64,000 nucleotides of DNA from an uncultured Erythrobacter sp. (GCF_947497915.1 NZ_CANMIJ010000001.1:989611-1053610); one strand, 5' to 3'; shown: positions 1 through 8,912, counted from the stretch's first letter. Translations and numbers: made by a program. Notes: generated by a model not told the origin, from the sequence alone.

Positions 1-135
1 GCAGCTGAACCGTTGCCTGAGCCACAGCCTGCTCCGACTACGACAGCAACGCCTTCACCTGCGCCCGAACCAAGCGCCGCGCCGACGCCAGAGGCATCGG
101 AAACGCCGGAAGCTCCGGTAACCGTCGAGGCTTGA
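1..135 (+). CDS. C-terminal end of an unidentified Pro/Ala-rich protein (5' truncated)
   Basis: Frame 1 is open from the first base to a TGA at 133-135, so this is the last 44 residues of a gene that starts left of the window. The visible tail begins AAEPLPEPQPAP and is built almost only of Ala, Pro, Thr, Glu and Ser, as in a disordered linker or cell-surface tail. No fold or family can be recognised. Its stop codon abuts the stop codon of the convergent gene at 136. Confidence 0.6.
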   Translation, partial: AAEPLPEPQPAPTTTATPSPAPEPSAAPTPEASETPEAPVTVEA

Positions 136-498
136 TTAAGGGCGCCCGCCAAGGCGGGTGCAGATCAATTTGCCGCGCTTTAACTGGTTGGTGCCGATCC
201 GCGTGAAGGTCTCGCCCTTTTTTGGGCCGCGAGTGAAGGTGAACGTCTTACCGCGCAGCAGGTAAATCCCTTTGCCTTTTGCATTGGTATAACTGGACGC
301 GCCGCTCAGCCGGAATTCTTCGTCCTTCACAACTTCAAACGCCTTGCCTCCAGCATCGCCGGGCAGGGCGCATTGATAGGTGCCTTTGGGCATGGTGCTT
401 AGCTTACCGCCGGCAGGCTCGTTTTGCGCCATCAAAGGCGCAGCCGCAGCAACAGCAGCCGCAAATGCGGTGAGGATAAAGACGTAACGTGTTTTCAT
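136..498 (-). CDS. Small secreted protein of unknown function
   Basis: 120 residues with a clear Sec signal peptide (MKTRYVFILTAF followed by an Ala-rich stretch, probable cleavage after PLMA near residue 24). The mature part is basic and carries two cysteines (TYQC near 43 and LIC near 113), which could form one disulfide. It is rich in Gly/Lys/Thr, as in small beta-rich periplasmic proteins. It converges with the truncated gene to the left, stop to stop, and is divergent from efp. I do not recognise a family; a periplasmic location is the only supported inference. Confidence 0.7.
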   Translation of the reverse strand: MKTRYVFILTAFAAAVAAAAPLMAQNEPAGGKLSTMPKGTYQCALPGDAGGKAFEVVKDEEFRLSGASSYTNAKGKGIYLLRGKTFTFTRGPKKGETFTRIGTNQLKRGKLICTRLGGRP

Positions 499-723
499 TG
501 CGGTGTTCTCATTATGCGCGCGTCTATAACATTATGCCGCGCATTCAGATACGGCGTTAACGATGTTTGGCTGAATCTGACCTGACTTTTTACGACAAGT
601 TACCCTTGGGCGCCGGTGTGCTTGCCGTAAACCCATCCCTCCGCTATTGGCCCGCATCACAGTATTTCAGCGCGCGCTGGCCCATGCCGCGCGCCACATC
701 TCCGACCAAAGGCAGCGAGCTCC

Positions 724-1287
724 ATGAAAATCAGCGGCGTCGACATTCGTCCCGGCAACATCATCGAATATGAAAAAGGCATCTGGAAAGTTGCCAAGAT
801 CCAGCACACGCAGCCGGGCAAGGGCGGAGCGTATATGCAGGTCGAGATGAAGAACCTGCAGGATGGCCGTAAAACCAACGTCCGTTTCCGCAGCGCCGAC
901 ACCGTCGAAAAAGTGCGTTTGGATACCGCCGATTATCAATTCCTCTATGAAGACGGCGACATGCTCGTGTTCATGGATCAGGTGAATTACGAACAGATCA
1001 TGCTGCCAAGCGATCTGTTGGGCGATGCGCGTCCGTTCTTGCAGGACGGCATGCAGGTAATGCTGGAGCTTTGGGAAGAAAAGCCGATCTCGGTTCAGCT
1101 TCCAAATCAGATCGAAGCCGAAATCGTCGAAGCCGACGCCGTGGTGAAGGGGCAAACCGCCTCGTCCAGCTACAAACCGGCTGTGCTCGACAACGGCGTG
1201 CGCATCATGGTGCCGCCGCATATCGGCAGCGGAACACGCATCATCGTTGATGTTTACGAACAAACTTATGTCGGCAAAGCGAGCTAA
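724..1287 (+). CDS. efp: Translation elongation factor P
   Basis: 187 residues, the normal length for EF-P, which binds the ribosome E site and relieves stalling at polyproline motifs. The N-terminal KOW-like domain carries the conserved loop PGKGGAY, with Lys33 at the position that is modified in many bacteria. The OB domains follow ([21 protein letters not shown]), and the C-terminal domain ends in [18 protein letters not shown]. The ATG at 724 gives the standard [11 protein letters not shown] start. The inositol monophosphatase gene starts 6 bases after its stop and is probably cotranscribed. No EpmA/EpmB or EarP modification enzyme is visible in the window. Confidence 0.97.
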   Translation: MKISGVDIRPGNIIEYEKGIWKVAKIQHTQPGKGGAYMQVEMKNLQDGRKTNVRFRSADTVEKVRLDTADYQFLYEDGDMLVFMDQVNYEQIMLPSDLLGDARPFLQDGMQVMLELWEEKPISVQLPNQIEAEIVEADAVVKGQTASSSYKPAVLDNGVRIMVPPHIGSGTRIIVDVYEQTYVGKAS

Positions 1288-1293
1288 GTCACA

Positions 1294-2112
1294 ATGTCGA
1301 TGTTTTCAGGTCTGATCCGCGTCATGGAACGCGCTGCGCGTAAAGCGGGTAACCGTTTGCGCCGCGACTTTGGCGAGGTTGAACACCTTCAGGTGAGCCG
1401 CAAAGGCCCGGCGGATTTCGTGTCTAAGGCCGACATGCGCGCTGAGCGGATCCTCTATGATGAATTGCTCAATGCGCGCCCAGATTGGGGCTTTGTCTTG
1501 GAGGAAGCGGGCATCATCGAGGGTGCGCCAGATATGCCGCGCTGGATCATCGATCCGCTCGATGGGACAAGCAATTTCCTCCATGGCATCCCGCATTTCG
1601 CGATCAGCATTGCGGTTCAAGAGCCGCGCCTTGATGGCAAAGGCTGGGGCGATGTCACCGCCGCGGTAATTTACCACCCGATCAATGATGAAACCTATTG
1701 GGCGGAAAAGACCCGTGGTTCATGGCTGCAGGATGCGCGCCTGCGCGTCTCTGGTCGTCGCCATCTTGACGAGGCCTTGATCGCAACTGGCATCCCGTTT
1801 CAGGGGCACGGCGACTTTGCCGAATGGAGCCGCATCTTTGGCGCAATCGGCCCTGAAGTCGCTGGCATTCGCCGTTTCGGCGCAGCTTCGCTTGATCTGG
1901 CCTATGTTGCACAAGGGCGGTTTGACGGTTTCTGGGAAAGCGGTCTGAACGACTGGGATACGGCTGCTGGCTGTTTGCTAGTGCGCGAGGCCGGCGGCTT
2001 CGTCTCCGATTATCGCGGCCGGTCAAACCCGATCCATTCGCAGCAAATTCTGGCAGCAAACGACACGCTGCATTCGAAATTGCATAAGCTGTTGGCGAAC
2101 AGCTTGAAGTAA
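1294..2112 (+). CDS. suhB: Inositol monophosphatase family protein (SuhB-like)
   Basis: 272 residues, typical for the Mg-dependent inositol monophosphatase family, which hydrolyses myo-inositol 1-phosphate and related phosphates. The signature metal site WIIDPLDGTSNF is intact, with the upstream acidic ligands in VLEEAG and the distal metal motif NDWDTAAGCLLVREAGG near residues 212-228. It lies 6 bases downstream of efp. The family also includes sugar and nucleotide phosphatases (SuhB, CysQ, HisN-like). The SuhB name is by overall similarity and the exact substrate cannot be read from sequence. Confidence 0.9.
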   Translation: MSMFSGLIRVMERAARKAGNRLRRDFGEVEHLQVSRKGPADFVSKADMRAERILYDELLNARPDWGFVLEEAGIIEGAPDMPRWIIDPLDGTSNFLHGIPHFAISIAVQEPRLDGKGWGDVTAAVIYHPINDETYWAEKTRGSWLQDARLRVSGRRHLDEALIATGIPFQGHGDFAEWSRIFGAIGPEVAGIRRFGAASLDLAYVAQGRFDGFWESGLNDWDTAAGCLLVREAGGFVSDYRGRSNPIHSQQILAANDTLHSKLHKLLANSLK

Positions 2113-2152
2113 ACTCAGAGCGGCGCTAACAGCGCTTGCTCTGCTCAGGTGT

Positions 2153-2237
2153 GCCCCTGTGGTGGAATTGGTAGACGCGCTCGACTCAAAATCGAGTTCC
2201 TAACGGAGTGCCCGTTCGAGTCGGGCCAGGGGCACCA
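2153..2237 (+). tRNA. tRNA-Leu (anticodon CAA)
   Basis: The acceptor stem GCCCCTG pairs with CAGGGGC at 2227-2233. It is followed by discriminator A and an encoded CCA at 2235-2237. The anticodon stem CTCGA/TCGAG encloses the loop CTCAAAA, giving anticodon CAA (reads UUG). The long extra arm is that of a class II tRNA, and the T loop TTCGAGT is standard. Confidence 0.96.
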
Positions 2238-2324
2238 CTTTTTCTGAAATTTTAGTCGCCGGCGGCTGCAACCGCATTCTCGGCCGTGCGGCATAGCCAG
2301 CAGAGCGCAGAAAACGAAACGCCT

Positions 2325-3377
2325 CTAATCCACATCAATCCTGAGCTTGATCACACCGTCATCGCGGCTGTCGAACAGCCGGTATGCTTCTGCGCCTTCG
2401 CTCAGATCGAATTGATGGCTGAACAGTCCTTCGCTTTTGATCCGGCCTGATTGGACCAGCGGCACGAGATGCGGCCACATATTTTGCACATCACAAATGC
2501 CGCCGCGCACCGTGACGTTTTTGAACATAATCAGCGGCAACGGCAAAACATCGTCCGGCTCTGGTATGCCGATGAAACTGGCATTCCCCTGCCGCGCGAC
2601 AATGGGCAGCACGGAATTGATCGCACCTTTCGCGCCGGATGCTTCGAACACCGATTGCGCACCGGCGCCATCTGTCGCGTCCATGATTTGAGCGACCATG
2701 TCCGCCGAAGGAGCCAATGCGATGGCGCCAAGATTCGCTGCCATATCACGGCGCGATTTGACCGGATCGATGGCGAACACTTTTGCCGCACCCAGCAAGA
2801 ATGCGAGTTCAACCGCGATGATACCAATCGGGCCGAGTCCAACCACAGCGACGGTGCCGCCTGGTTTGGGCTCGGCGCGGGTTAGACCGAAATACGCCGT
2901 CGCCATTCCGTCTGTCAGGAGCAAAGCCTGCTCTGTTGTCAGGCCGTCCATTGGATAGAGCGTCTTGTCAGCGTTGGGTACGTTTACGAATTCAGCTTGC
3001 CCGCCTTGCAGGTCTGGGCTGAGGCCAAAGGCGGTTGATTTGCGGCATTTCCAGACATCGCCGGAAAGGCATTTCTGGCAGGTGCCACAGCCGGTGCCGC
3101 CAGCGGCCAGCACCATCTCGCCGACTTTGAAGCCATGCACATCTGCGCCCGCCTCGACAACTTCGCCCACAAATTCATGTCCGCAGCAGAACTTTGGCGC
3201 GTCGGCGGTGTATTCCGTCTTTCCGATATGTGCGCCGTGATACATGTGTAAATCGCTGCCGCAGATGGAGCAGCTTTTGACTTTCAGAATGGCGCTGTTG
3301 GCACTGCGCAATTCGGGATCGGCATAGGTTTCATACCGGATGTCACGCGGCCCATTGAATACCAGTGCTTTCATCAA
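2325..3377 (-). CDS. Zinc-dependent alcohol/polyol dehydrogenase (MDR family)
   Basis: 350 residues of a medium-chain dehydrogenase. Catalytic zinc ligands are visible in SICGSDLH and in the GHE of CCGHEFVGEV. The structural zinc site is GCGTCQKCLSGDVWKC. The Rossmann dinucleotide motif is VVGLGPIG near residue 180. The sequence resembles sorbitol/threonine-dehydrogenase-like alcohol dehydrogenases; substrate and cofactor preference cannot be fixed. It is a single gene between tRNA-Leu and the divergent SLC13-type permease. An adjacent ATG two codons in (MKALVF) is an equally good start. Confidence 0.9.
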   Translation of the reverse strand: MMKALVFNGPRDIRYETYADPELRSANSAILKVKSCSICGSDLHMYHGAHIGKTEYTADAPKFCCGHEFVGEVVEAGADVHGFKVGEMVLAAGGTGCGTCQKCLSGDVWKCRKSTAFGLSPDLQGGQAEFVNVPNADKTLYPMDGLTTEQALLLTDGMATAYFGLTRAEPKPGGTVAVVGLGPIGIIAVELAFLLGAAKVFAIDPVKSRRDMAANLGAIALAPSADMVAQIMDATDGAGAQSVFEASGAKGAINSVLPIVARQGNASFIGIPEPDDVLPLPLIMFKNVTVRGGICDVQNMWPHLVPLVQSGRIKSEGLFSHQFDLSEGAEAYRLFDSRDDGVIKLRIDVD

Positions 3378-3502
3378 TTCGCCTTCTTAGATCTCGATAT
3401 GACACCATTGTCGCGGTTCGCTTGGCGTAGGACAAGTGCGCGGTTGAACTAAAATCGCTTGATATTGTTCGCGATAGTTGAAAAACGAGATCGCACAGGC
3501 TC

Positions 3503-5302
3503 ATGCTGGAACTTCCATCCCCCCACGCCATTGCGGCAATGGTCATTACGGTCCTGATGTTCGTCGGGTTCGTACGCGGACGGATGTCGATTGAGATCGT
3601 ATCGCTGCTCACCATCGCGGTGATCGCAGTTGGCCTGTATTTCTTCCCGCTTGAAAACACCCGTCCGATTGATGGGCTGGCGCTCGCATTTGGAGGGTTC
3701 GGCCATTACGCGCTGGTCACGATTTGCGCGCTGATGGTAATGGGTAGGGGGCTTGTCGTGACAGGCGCTCTGGAACCTGCGGCGCGCGTGTTGGAACGGG
3801 TGTTCAAGATCAATTTGCAGCTCGGATTGTTGATATCGCTGCTGATTGCGTTCTTCTTGTCGATGTTCGTCAACAACACTCCAGTCCTGGTGTTAATGAT
3901 CCCTATCTTCGCTGCACTCGCAGCGCGTGGTGCATTGCCGACGTCAAAGACGCTGATGCCGCTTAATTCCGCATCGCTTATTGGCGGATTGGCGACGACC
4001 ATCGGCACATCGACCAACATTCTGGTCGTGTCGATCGCGGTTGATTTGGGCATGCGTGAGATTGGCGTGTTCGACTTCACCCCGATTGTGCTCCTCGCTG
4101 GTCTTGTAGCGCTGCCTTACATGTGGCTCGTCATGCCGCGTCTGCTGGCGGATAACCGTGTCGAGGCGGACGAGAATTTCCGCAGGTTCCACACGCGGCT
4201 GCGGATCGGGGCGGACAGTGATCTGGTCGGCATGAGTGTCGCTGATATTCTGCCCAAGCTCCCCAAGAACATTCAGTTTCACGGTGAGCATTCCGGCGCG
4301 CTACAGGCGCAGGATCGGCTGCATATTTCCGGCACGCACGAGGGGCTGGAGGACGCTGTTCGCGTCCTTAAAGGTGAACTTGCGCCGAATTGGGTGCTTG
4401 ACCGGATCAAGCGTAATGCCTCGTCGAAAGACCAGGATATTCTGGTCGTCGAAATGACGGTGACAGCGGACTCGCGCCTTATCACGCGCACCCTGCCATC
4501 CTCCGGCATTGCCGATCTATACGGTGTAGCCGTGCTGGGCATTCATCGTCCTAACCGATTGATCGGCGAAAAAGACCAATATTCCGACGGCGGCGATCTC
4601 CGCATGGCAGAGGGTGATGTGCTGCTGGTGATGGGTCTGGAAAGCGATTTGCAGAGCTTTGCGCGTGCAGACAGCCTCCTGATGCTCGAAGGTGCGCGCG
4701 AATTGCCGCGCCGTTCCAAAGCGTTGCTTTCGGCAACAATCATGGGCGTTGCCGTTTTGGTTGCGTCCACCGGCTATGTGCCGATTGCTATCTCCGCGTT
4801 GGCGGGCGCAATCCTGATGTTTGTGACCGGCTGTGTGAAATTCGACAGAGTGGGTAGGGCGCTATCGGGGCAAGTCATCGTTTTGGTGGCGGCGAGTATC
4901 GCGATTGGCCGCGTTATTGACGAAAGCGGGGCAGCAGACTGGCTCGGTCAAGCCTTGTCGCTCGGCCTCGGTTTCCTGCCGCCTGCGCTTGTTCTGGCGG
5001 CGATCATGGCGTTTGTGACCGTGCTTACGAACTTTGCATCAAACGCCACCGCTGCAACGGTCGGCACGCCAATCGCGTTCAGCATTGCGGCGCAGCTTGG
5101 CCTGCCGCCAGAGCCCCTGGTGCTCGCCGTGCTGTTTGGCTGCAACCTGTGTTACGCCACGCCAATCGCCTATCAGACGAATATGCTGATCATGGCGGAG
5201 GGGAATTACGACTTTTCCGATTACGTGCGAACGGGAGTTCCGCTGGTCGTGTTGATGGTGGCAACGCTCTCGATCCTGCTGGCGCTGTGGTACGGGCTTT
5301 AG
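3503..5302 (+). CDS. SLC13/DASS-type permease with internal TrkA-C domains
   Basis: 599-residue membrane protein. Two blocks of hydrophobic helices (residues about 5-195 and 410-599) flank a soluble insert of about 200 residues with the RCK/TrkA-C look (repeated GVAVLGIHRP- and DVLLVMG-like elements). This layout is typical of SLC13-like permeases for dicarboxylates, sulfate or related anions. The motifs NNTPVLVLMIP and TNFASNATAA resemble the SNT signatures that form the sodium and substrate sites. Twenty-one bases separate it from the exported M20 amidohydrolase downstream, suggesting joint transcription and perhaps uptake of the product that enzyme releases. Confidence 0.88.
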   Translation: MLELPSPHAIAAMVITVLMFVGFVRGRMSIEIVSLLTIAVIAVGLYFFPLENTRPIDGLALAFGGFGHYALVTICALMVMGRGLVVTGALEPAARVLERVFKINLQLGLLISLLIAFFLSMFVNNTPVLVLMIPIFAALAARGALPTSKTLMPLNSASLIGGLATTIGTSTNILVVSIAVDLGMREIGVFDFTPIVLLAGLVALPYMWLVMPRLLADNRVEADENFRRFHTRLRIGADSDLVGMSVADILPKLPKNIQFHGEHSGALQAQDRLHISGTHEGLEDAVRVLKGELAPNWVLDRIKRNASSKDQDILVVEMTVTADSRLITRTLPSSGIADLYGVAVLGIHRPNRLIGEKDQYSDGGDLRMAEGDVLLVMGLESDLQSFARADSLLMLEGARELPRRSKALLSATIMGVAVLVASTGYVPIAISALAGAILMFVTGCVKFDRVGRALSGQVIVLVAASIAIGRVIDESGAADWLGQALSLGLGFLPPALVLAAIMAFVTVLTNFASNATAATVGTPIAFSIAAQLGLPPEPLVLAVLFGCNLCYATPIAYQTNMLIMAEGNYDFSDYVRTGVPLVVLMVATLSILLALWYGL

Positions 5303-5323
5303 AATTACGAATAGGGGAATGAC

Positions 5324-6646
5324 ATGAGGATCGGATTGGCTCTTGCGGGCGTATGCGGGCTGGCCTTTGCGGCGCCTGCGCAGGCGGATGAACTGCGTGA
5401 TGCGTTGATGGAAGACATGCCTGAGCTGATGGAGGTCTACAAAGATCTGCACGCCAATCCCGAATTGTCGTTTCAGGAATTTAACACCGCCAAGAAACTG
5501 GCTGCTCGCGCCCGTGAGCTTGGCTTTGAAGTGACCGAAGGCGTCGGCCAGACCGGCGTCGTTGCGGTGATGAAGAACGGCGATGGCCCCATCGTTATGC
5601 TGCGCGCTGACATGGACGGCCTGCCGGTTAACGAGCAGACGGGACTGCCATACGCCTCCAAAGCGCGCGGCATGCCAGCCAGCGGTGTTGAAAGCGGCAT
5701 CATGCATGCTTGCGGACACGATACGCACATGGCCGCATGGGTCGGCGCAGCGCAGTTGCTCGCTGAACGTAAAGATCAATGGTCGGGCACGCTGGTGATG
5801 ATCTTGCAACCCGCAGAGGAATTGGGGCTGGGCGCGGTCGCGATGCTCGAAGATGGCCTGTACGAGCGGTTTCCGAAGCCGGACTATGTACTGGCTTTCC
5901 ACGATGCGGCGGCGGCCCCTGCGGGCTTTATCGGTTACACGCCGGGCTTTGCACTCGCCAACGTGGACAGCGTAGATATCACGGTGAAAGGCGTAGGCGG
6001 ACACGGCGCCTATCCGCATACGACAAAAGACCCGATCGTGATCGCATCCAGCATCGTGATGCGCCTGCAAACGCTGGTTAGCCGCGAGAAAAACCCGCTG
6101 GAGCCTGCCGTTGTTACCGTCGGCAGTTTCCGCGCAGGCGCGAAGCACAACATCATCTCTGATGAGGCGAAACTGCAACTGACAGTGCGGTCTTACAGCG
6201 ACGAATCGCGCGCCTCACTGCTTGAAGGGATCCAGCGGATCGCCAAGGCCGAAGCTATGGCGGCGGGCCTTCCTGACGACTTGTTGCCCGAAGTGACAGT
6301 AGAAGACCCATACACGCCTGCGACGTACAACACGCCAGAACTGACGGCGGATGTCGCCGAAGTGCTCTCAGCGCGTTTCCCGGGCCGAGTGTTTGAGACC
6401 GATCCTGTGATGGGCGGCGAAGATTTCAGCCAATTCCGCCGCGCAGACCCCGATAATGTGAAAACGCTCATCTTCTGGGTGGGCGGCGTTCCGCAGGATC
6501 AATGGGACAAAGCGCAAGCTGGTGAAATGGAATTGCCATCGCTGCATTCGCCATTCTGGGCACCGGACGCGGAAAAGGTAATCGCCACTGCGACCGAGGC
6601 TTTAACAGCGGCAACGCTCGACCTGATGCCGAAAAGCGGTGGGTAG
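5324..6646 (+). CDS. Exported M20-family amidohydrolase (metallopeptidase-like)
   Basis: 440 residues with an N-terminal signal peptide (MRIGLALAGVCGLAFA, cut near AQA/D). The rest is an M20D amidohydrolase of the hippurate/IAA-amino-acid hydrolase type. Metal and catalytic motifs are present: RADMDGLPV, HACGHDTHMA, LQPAEELGLGA and near the C terminus MGGEDFS. The dimerisation lid follows GVGGHGAYPH. Such enzymes cleave N-acyl or amide-linked amino acids, here probably in the periplasm. It follows the SLC13-type permease by 21 bases. The substrate is unknown. Confidence 0.92.
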   Translation: MRIGLALAGVCGLAFAAPAQADELRDALMEDMPELMEVYKDLHANPELSFQEFNTAKKLAARARELGFEVTEGVGQTGVVAVMKNGDGPIVMLRADMDGLPVNEQTGLPYASKARGMPASGVESGIMHACGHDTHMAAWVGAAQLLAERKDQWSGTLVMILQPAEELGLGAVAMLEDGLYERFPKPDYVLAFHDAAAAPAGFIGYTPGFALANVDSVDITVKGVGGHGAYPHTTKDPIVIASSIVMRLQTLVSREKNPLEPAVVTVGSFRAGAKHNIISDEAKLQLTVRSYSDESRASLLEGIQRIAKAEAMAAGLPDDLLPEVTVEDPYTPATYNTPELTADVAEVLSARFPGRVFETDPVMGGEDFSQFRRADPDNVKTLIFWVGGVPQDQWDKAQAGEMELPSLHSPFWAPDAEKVIATATEALTAATLDLMPKSGG

Positions 6647-6666
6647 CTTAGGCTGAAATTGCCAAA

Positions 6667-6821
6667 CGGTTGCCAAGCAACCGCAAGGGCGACCGTCCGC
6701 CCGCATCGAAGCGAAGCGAAGCGAAGAAATCGTGCGTCGGATGGCGCGCGCAAGCCCAAAAAGAACGACCGCCAAACCGGATCACTCCGGTTCGACGGCC
6801 GCATTCTCCTCCCCAGGAGAA
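6667..6821. other. Hairpin-rich convergent intergenic region with CGAAG repeats
   Basis: Between the convergent M20 gene and the 61-aa gene lie four perfect hairpins in series: CGGTTGC/GCAACCG (6667-6683, 3-nt loop), GGGCG/CGCCC (6687-6702), AACCGGA/TCCGGTT (6775-6792, loop TCAC) and TTCTCCT/AGGAGAA (6804-6821, loop CCCC). Four tandem CGAAG units occupy 6707-6726. None of the stems is followed by a T-tract, so they are not plain terminators. They could belong to a small RNA or be mRNA 3' structures. No ORF here is convincing. Confidence 0.4.
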
Positions 6822-6848
6822 CTGTGAAACGGGGAAACTTTCTGCTGG

Positions 6849-7034
6849 TTAGTCAGCCGATGGCACGTATGTGCCAAGGCGGTGGTGCAGAGCGTTGATC
6901 TTTGCAATTTCATCGCGGTCTTCGGTGGCGCGAGCGTGGCTTTCCAGCGCGCGGCGAAGCAGCTTCATGTCTGCGGTGGAAAGCAGCGCACGTGCGCGCG
7001 ACGGTTCGGTCTTTGGTGTATCTGTATCGCTCAT
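6849..7034 (-). CDS. Small conserved-looking hypothetical protein (61 aa)
   Basis: The ATG at 7034 is preceded by a strong Shine-Dalgarno (GGGAGAG, 5 bases away), which decides the start over longer in-frame options. The product begins MSDTDTPKTEPSRARALLS and is a charged, helical cytosolic-looking protein without cysteines, signal peptide or membrane segment. It lies downstream of aceA on the same strand, 152 bases away, with the 7105-7136 hairpin between them. I do not recognise a family. Confidence 0.65.
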   Translation of the reverse strand: MSDTDTPKTEPSRARALLSTADMKLLRRALESHARATEDRDEIAKINALHHRLGTYVPSAD

Positions 7035-7104
7035 CGTATCTCTCCCTAATCCACTTTTGAATGTGGTGGTGATGACAAAGCTAATGGCGGGGTAGGAAGG
7101 TTCC

Positions 7105-7136
7105 CGCAAGGCCGGATTAATGTCTCCGGCCTTGCG
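7105..7136 (-). terminator. Perfect 11-bp hairpin downstream of aceA
   Basis: CGCAAGGCCGG (7105-7115) pairs perfectly with CCGGCCTTGCG (7126-7136) around a 10-base loop. It sits 51 bases past the aceA stop codon and before the next gene on the same strand. There is no T-run, so it may stabilise or trim the aceA mRNA 3' end rather than terminate by itself. Confidence 0.5.
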
Positions 7137-7186
7137 TATACCCAACTCCAGTTACGCAGCGGCGAACTGCTTCCCATCAGCTGCGT

Positions 7187-8785
7187 TTACGCGGCGGCGA
7201 ACTGGTTCATGGTGTTGTCCTTGCCGCCCGCTTTCAGGGCCGCTTCGCCAGCGAAGTATTCCTTGTGATCGTCTCCGATATCGGAGCCAGCCATGTTCTG
7301 GTGCTTCACGCAGGCGATACCCTGACGGATTTCTTCGCGTTGGACGTTCTTCACGTAACCAAGCATTGCCTGATCGCCGAAATATTCCTTCGCAAGGTTA
7401 TCCGTGCTCAGCGCAGCGGTGTGATAGGTCGGCAGCGTGATGAGGTGGTGGAAGATACCGGCGCGTTTCGCGGCATCAGCCTGGAACGTGCGGATTTTCT
7501 CATCGGCTTCGATTGCGAGTTCGGTCGTATCGTAATCGACGCTCATCAAACGGTCACGGTCATAAGCGGATACATCCTTGCCCGCCGCTTCCATCGCATC
7601 AAAGACTTGCTGGCGGAAGTTCAGTGTCCAGTTGAACGAAGGCGAATTGTTGTAAACCAGCTTTGCATTCGGAACGACTTCACGGATCCGGTCAACCATA
7701 CCAGCGATCTGTTCGACGTGGGGTTTCTCTGTTTCGATCCACAGCAGATCAGCGCCCGCCTGAAGCGAGGTGATGCCGTCGAGAACGCAGCGGTCCTCGC
7801 CGGTGCCGGCGCGGAATTGGAACAGGTTTGACGGAAGACGTTTCGGCGCCATCAACTTGCCATCGCGGCTGATGAAGACTTGACCGTTCGAGATATTAGC
7901 CGGATCAACCTCATCGCAATCAAGAAAGCTGTTGTACTGATCGCCCAGATCGCCCGGCTCTTTGGTGAAGGCAATCTGTTTGGTCAGGCCAGCGCCAAGG
8001 CTGTCTGTACGGGCAACGATCACGCCGTCTTCAACGCCCATTTCAAGGAACGCGTGACGACATGCGCGGATTTTCTGCGCGAAATCTTCGTGCGGGACGG
8101 TGACCTTGCCATCCTGGTGGCCGCATTGCTTTTCGTCAGAAACCTGATTCTCGATCTGCAGAGCGCAGGCGCCCGCTTCGATCATCTTCTTTGCGAGGAG
8201 GTATGTCGCCTCGGCATTGCCGAAACCTGCATCGATATCGGCAATGATCGGAACGACATGCGTTTCGTAATTGTCGATCTGGTTCTGGATTTCTTTTGCT
8301 TTGAGCTCATCGCCCGCATCACGCGCTGCGTCGAGATCACGGAAAAGCCCGCCAAGCTCGCGCGCGTCGGCTTGCTTTAGGAAGGTGTACAGTTCTTCGA
8401 TCAGTGCAGGGACGCTGGTTTTCTCGTGCATCGATTGATCGGGCAGCGGGCCGAATTCGCTGCGCAGCGCCGCAACCATCCAACCGGACAGATAGAGGTA
8501 ACGCTGTTTGGTGCTGCCAAAGTGTTTCTTGATAGAAATCATCTTCTGCTGCGCAATAAATCCGTGCCAGCAACCCAGCGACTGCGTGTAATCGGCAGGG
8601 TTCGCATCATAGGCATCCATGTCGGCGCGCATGATCTTTGCGGTGTATTTCGCAATGTCGAGGCCGGTCGGGAAACGGTTTTGGATCGCCATACGCGCAG
8701 TCGCTTCTGCGTCGATAGTGCCCCAGCTTGGGCCGTTGGCTTCGATGATGCCTTGCATCTGGGCGATTGTGTTTTGATAGGTCAT
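7187..8785 (-). CDS. aceA: Isocitrate lyase
   Basis: 532 residues. This enzyme cleaves isocitrate to glyoxylate and succinate and is the entry to the glyoxylate shunt used on acetate or fatty acids. The active-site motif is KQCGH (residues 219-223, Cys221) in SDEKQCGHQDGKVTVP, the long subfamily form I recall from Pseudomonas aeruginosa rather than the KKCGH of E. coli. Other conserved stretches are IADIDAGFG and VYNNSPSFNW. The start MTYQNTIAQ at 8785 has AGGATACC upstream; longer versions lack support. A divergent ScfR/RamB-like regulator lies 151 bases away and probably controls it. Malate synthase is not in the window. Confidence 0.97.
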   Translation of the reverse strand: MTYQNTIAQMQGIIEANGPSWGTIDAEATARMAIQNRFPTGLDIAKYTAKIMRADMDAYDANPADYTQSLGCWHGFIAQQKMISIKKHFGSTKQRYLYLSGWMVAALRSEFGPLPDQSMHEKTSVPALIEELYTFLKQADARELGGLFRDLDAARDAGDELKAKEIQNQIDNYETHVVPIIADIDAGFGNAEATYLLAKKMIEAGACALQIENQVSDEKQCGHQDGKVTVPHEDFAQKIRACRHAFLEMGVEDGVIVARTDSLGAGLTKQIAFTKEPGDLGDQYNSFLDCDEVDPANISNGQVFISRDGKLMAPKRLPSNLFQFRAGTGEDRCVLDGITSLQAGADLLWIETEKPHVEQIAGMVDRIREVVPNAKLVYNNSPSFNWTLNFRQQVFDAMEAAGKDVSAYDRDRLMSVDYDTTELAIEADEKIRTFQADAAKRAGIFHHLITLPTYHTAALSTDNLAKEYFGDQAMLGYVKNVQREEIRQGIACVKHQNMAGSDIGDDHKEYFAGEAALKAGGKDNTMNQFAAA

Positions 8786-8860
8786 GAGAGGTATCCTGCT
8801 TCGTGGGGAGGGGTGATGGACCTCATTTGGGGTGTTGCAGCGCAGCATGACAGGAAAACT

Positions 8861-8880
8861 TACAGACTTTTTTGTCTGTA
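8861..8880. promoter_or_regulatory. Inverted repeat in the aceA/regulator intergenic region
   Basis: TACAGAC (8861-8867) and GTCTGTA (8874-8880) form a perfect 7-6-7 inverted repeat with a T6 spacer. It is 76 bases upstream of the aceA ATG, where an operator is expected. Binding by the adjacent regulator is inference. Confidence 0.45.
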
Positions 8881-8912
8881 TCTGGCTAAACCAGGTAATT
8901 CTTGTGTAAGCC

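Noticed and set aside
5039..6178. Long minus-strand open frame (about 380 codons) opposite the end of the SLC13-type gene and the M20 gene.
   Set aside because: It is antisense to two well-supported genes, is rich in His/Arg/Gln typical of shadow frames in this composition, and has no family motifs or ribosome site.
6707..6726. Four CGAAG units considered as a CRISPR or REP element.
   Set aside because: Units are only 5 bases with no spacers and no second copy of the block in the window.
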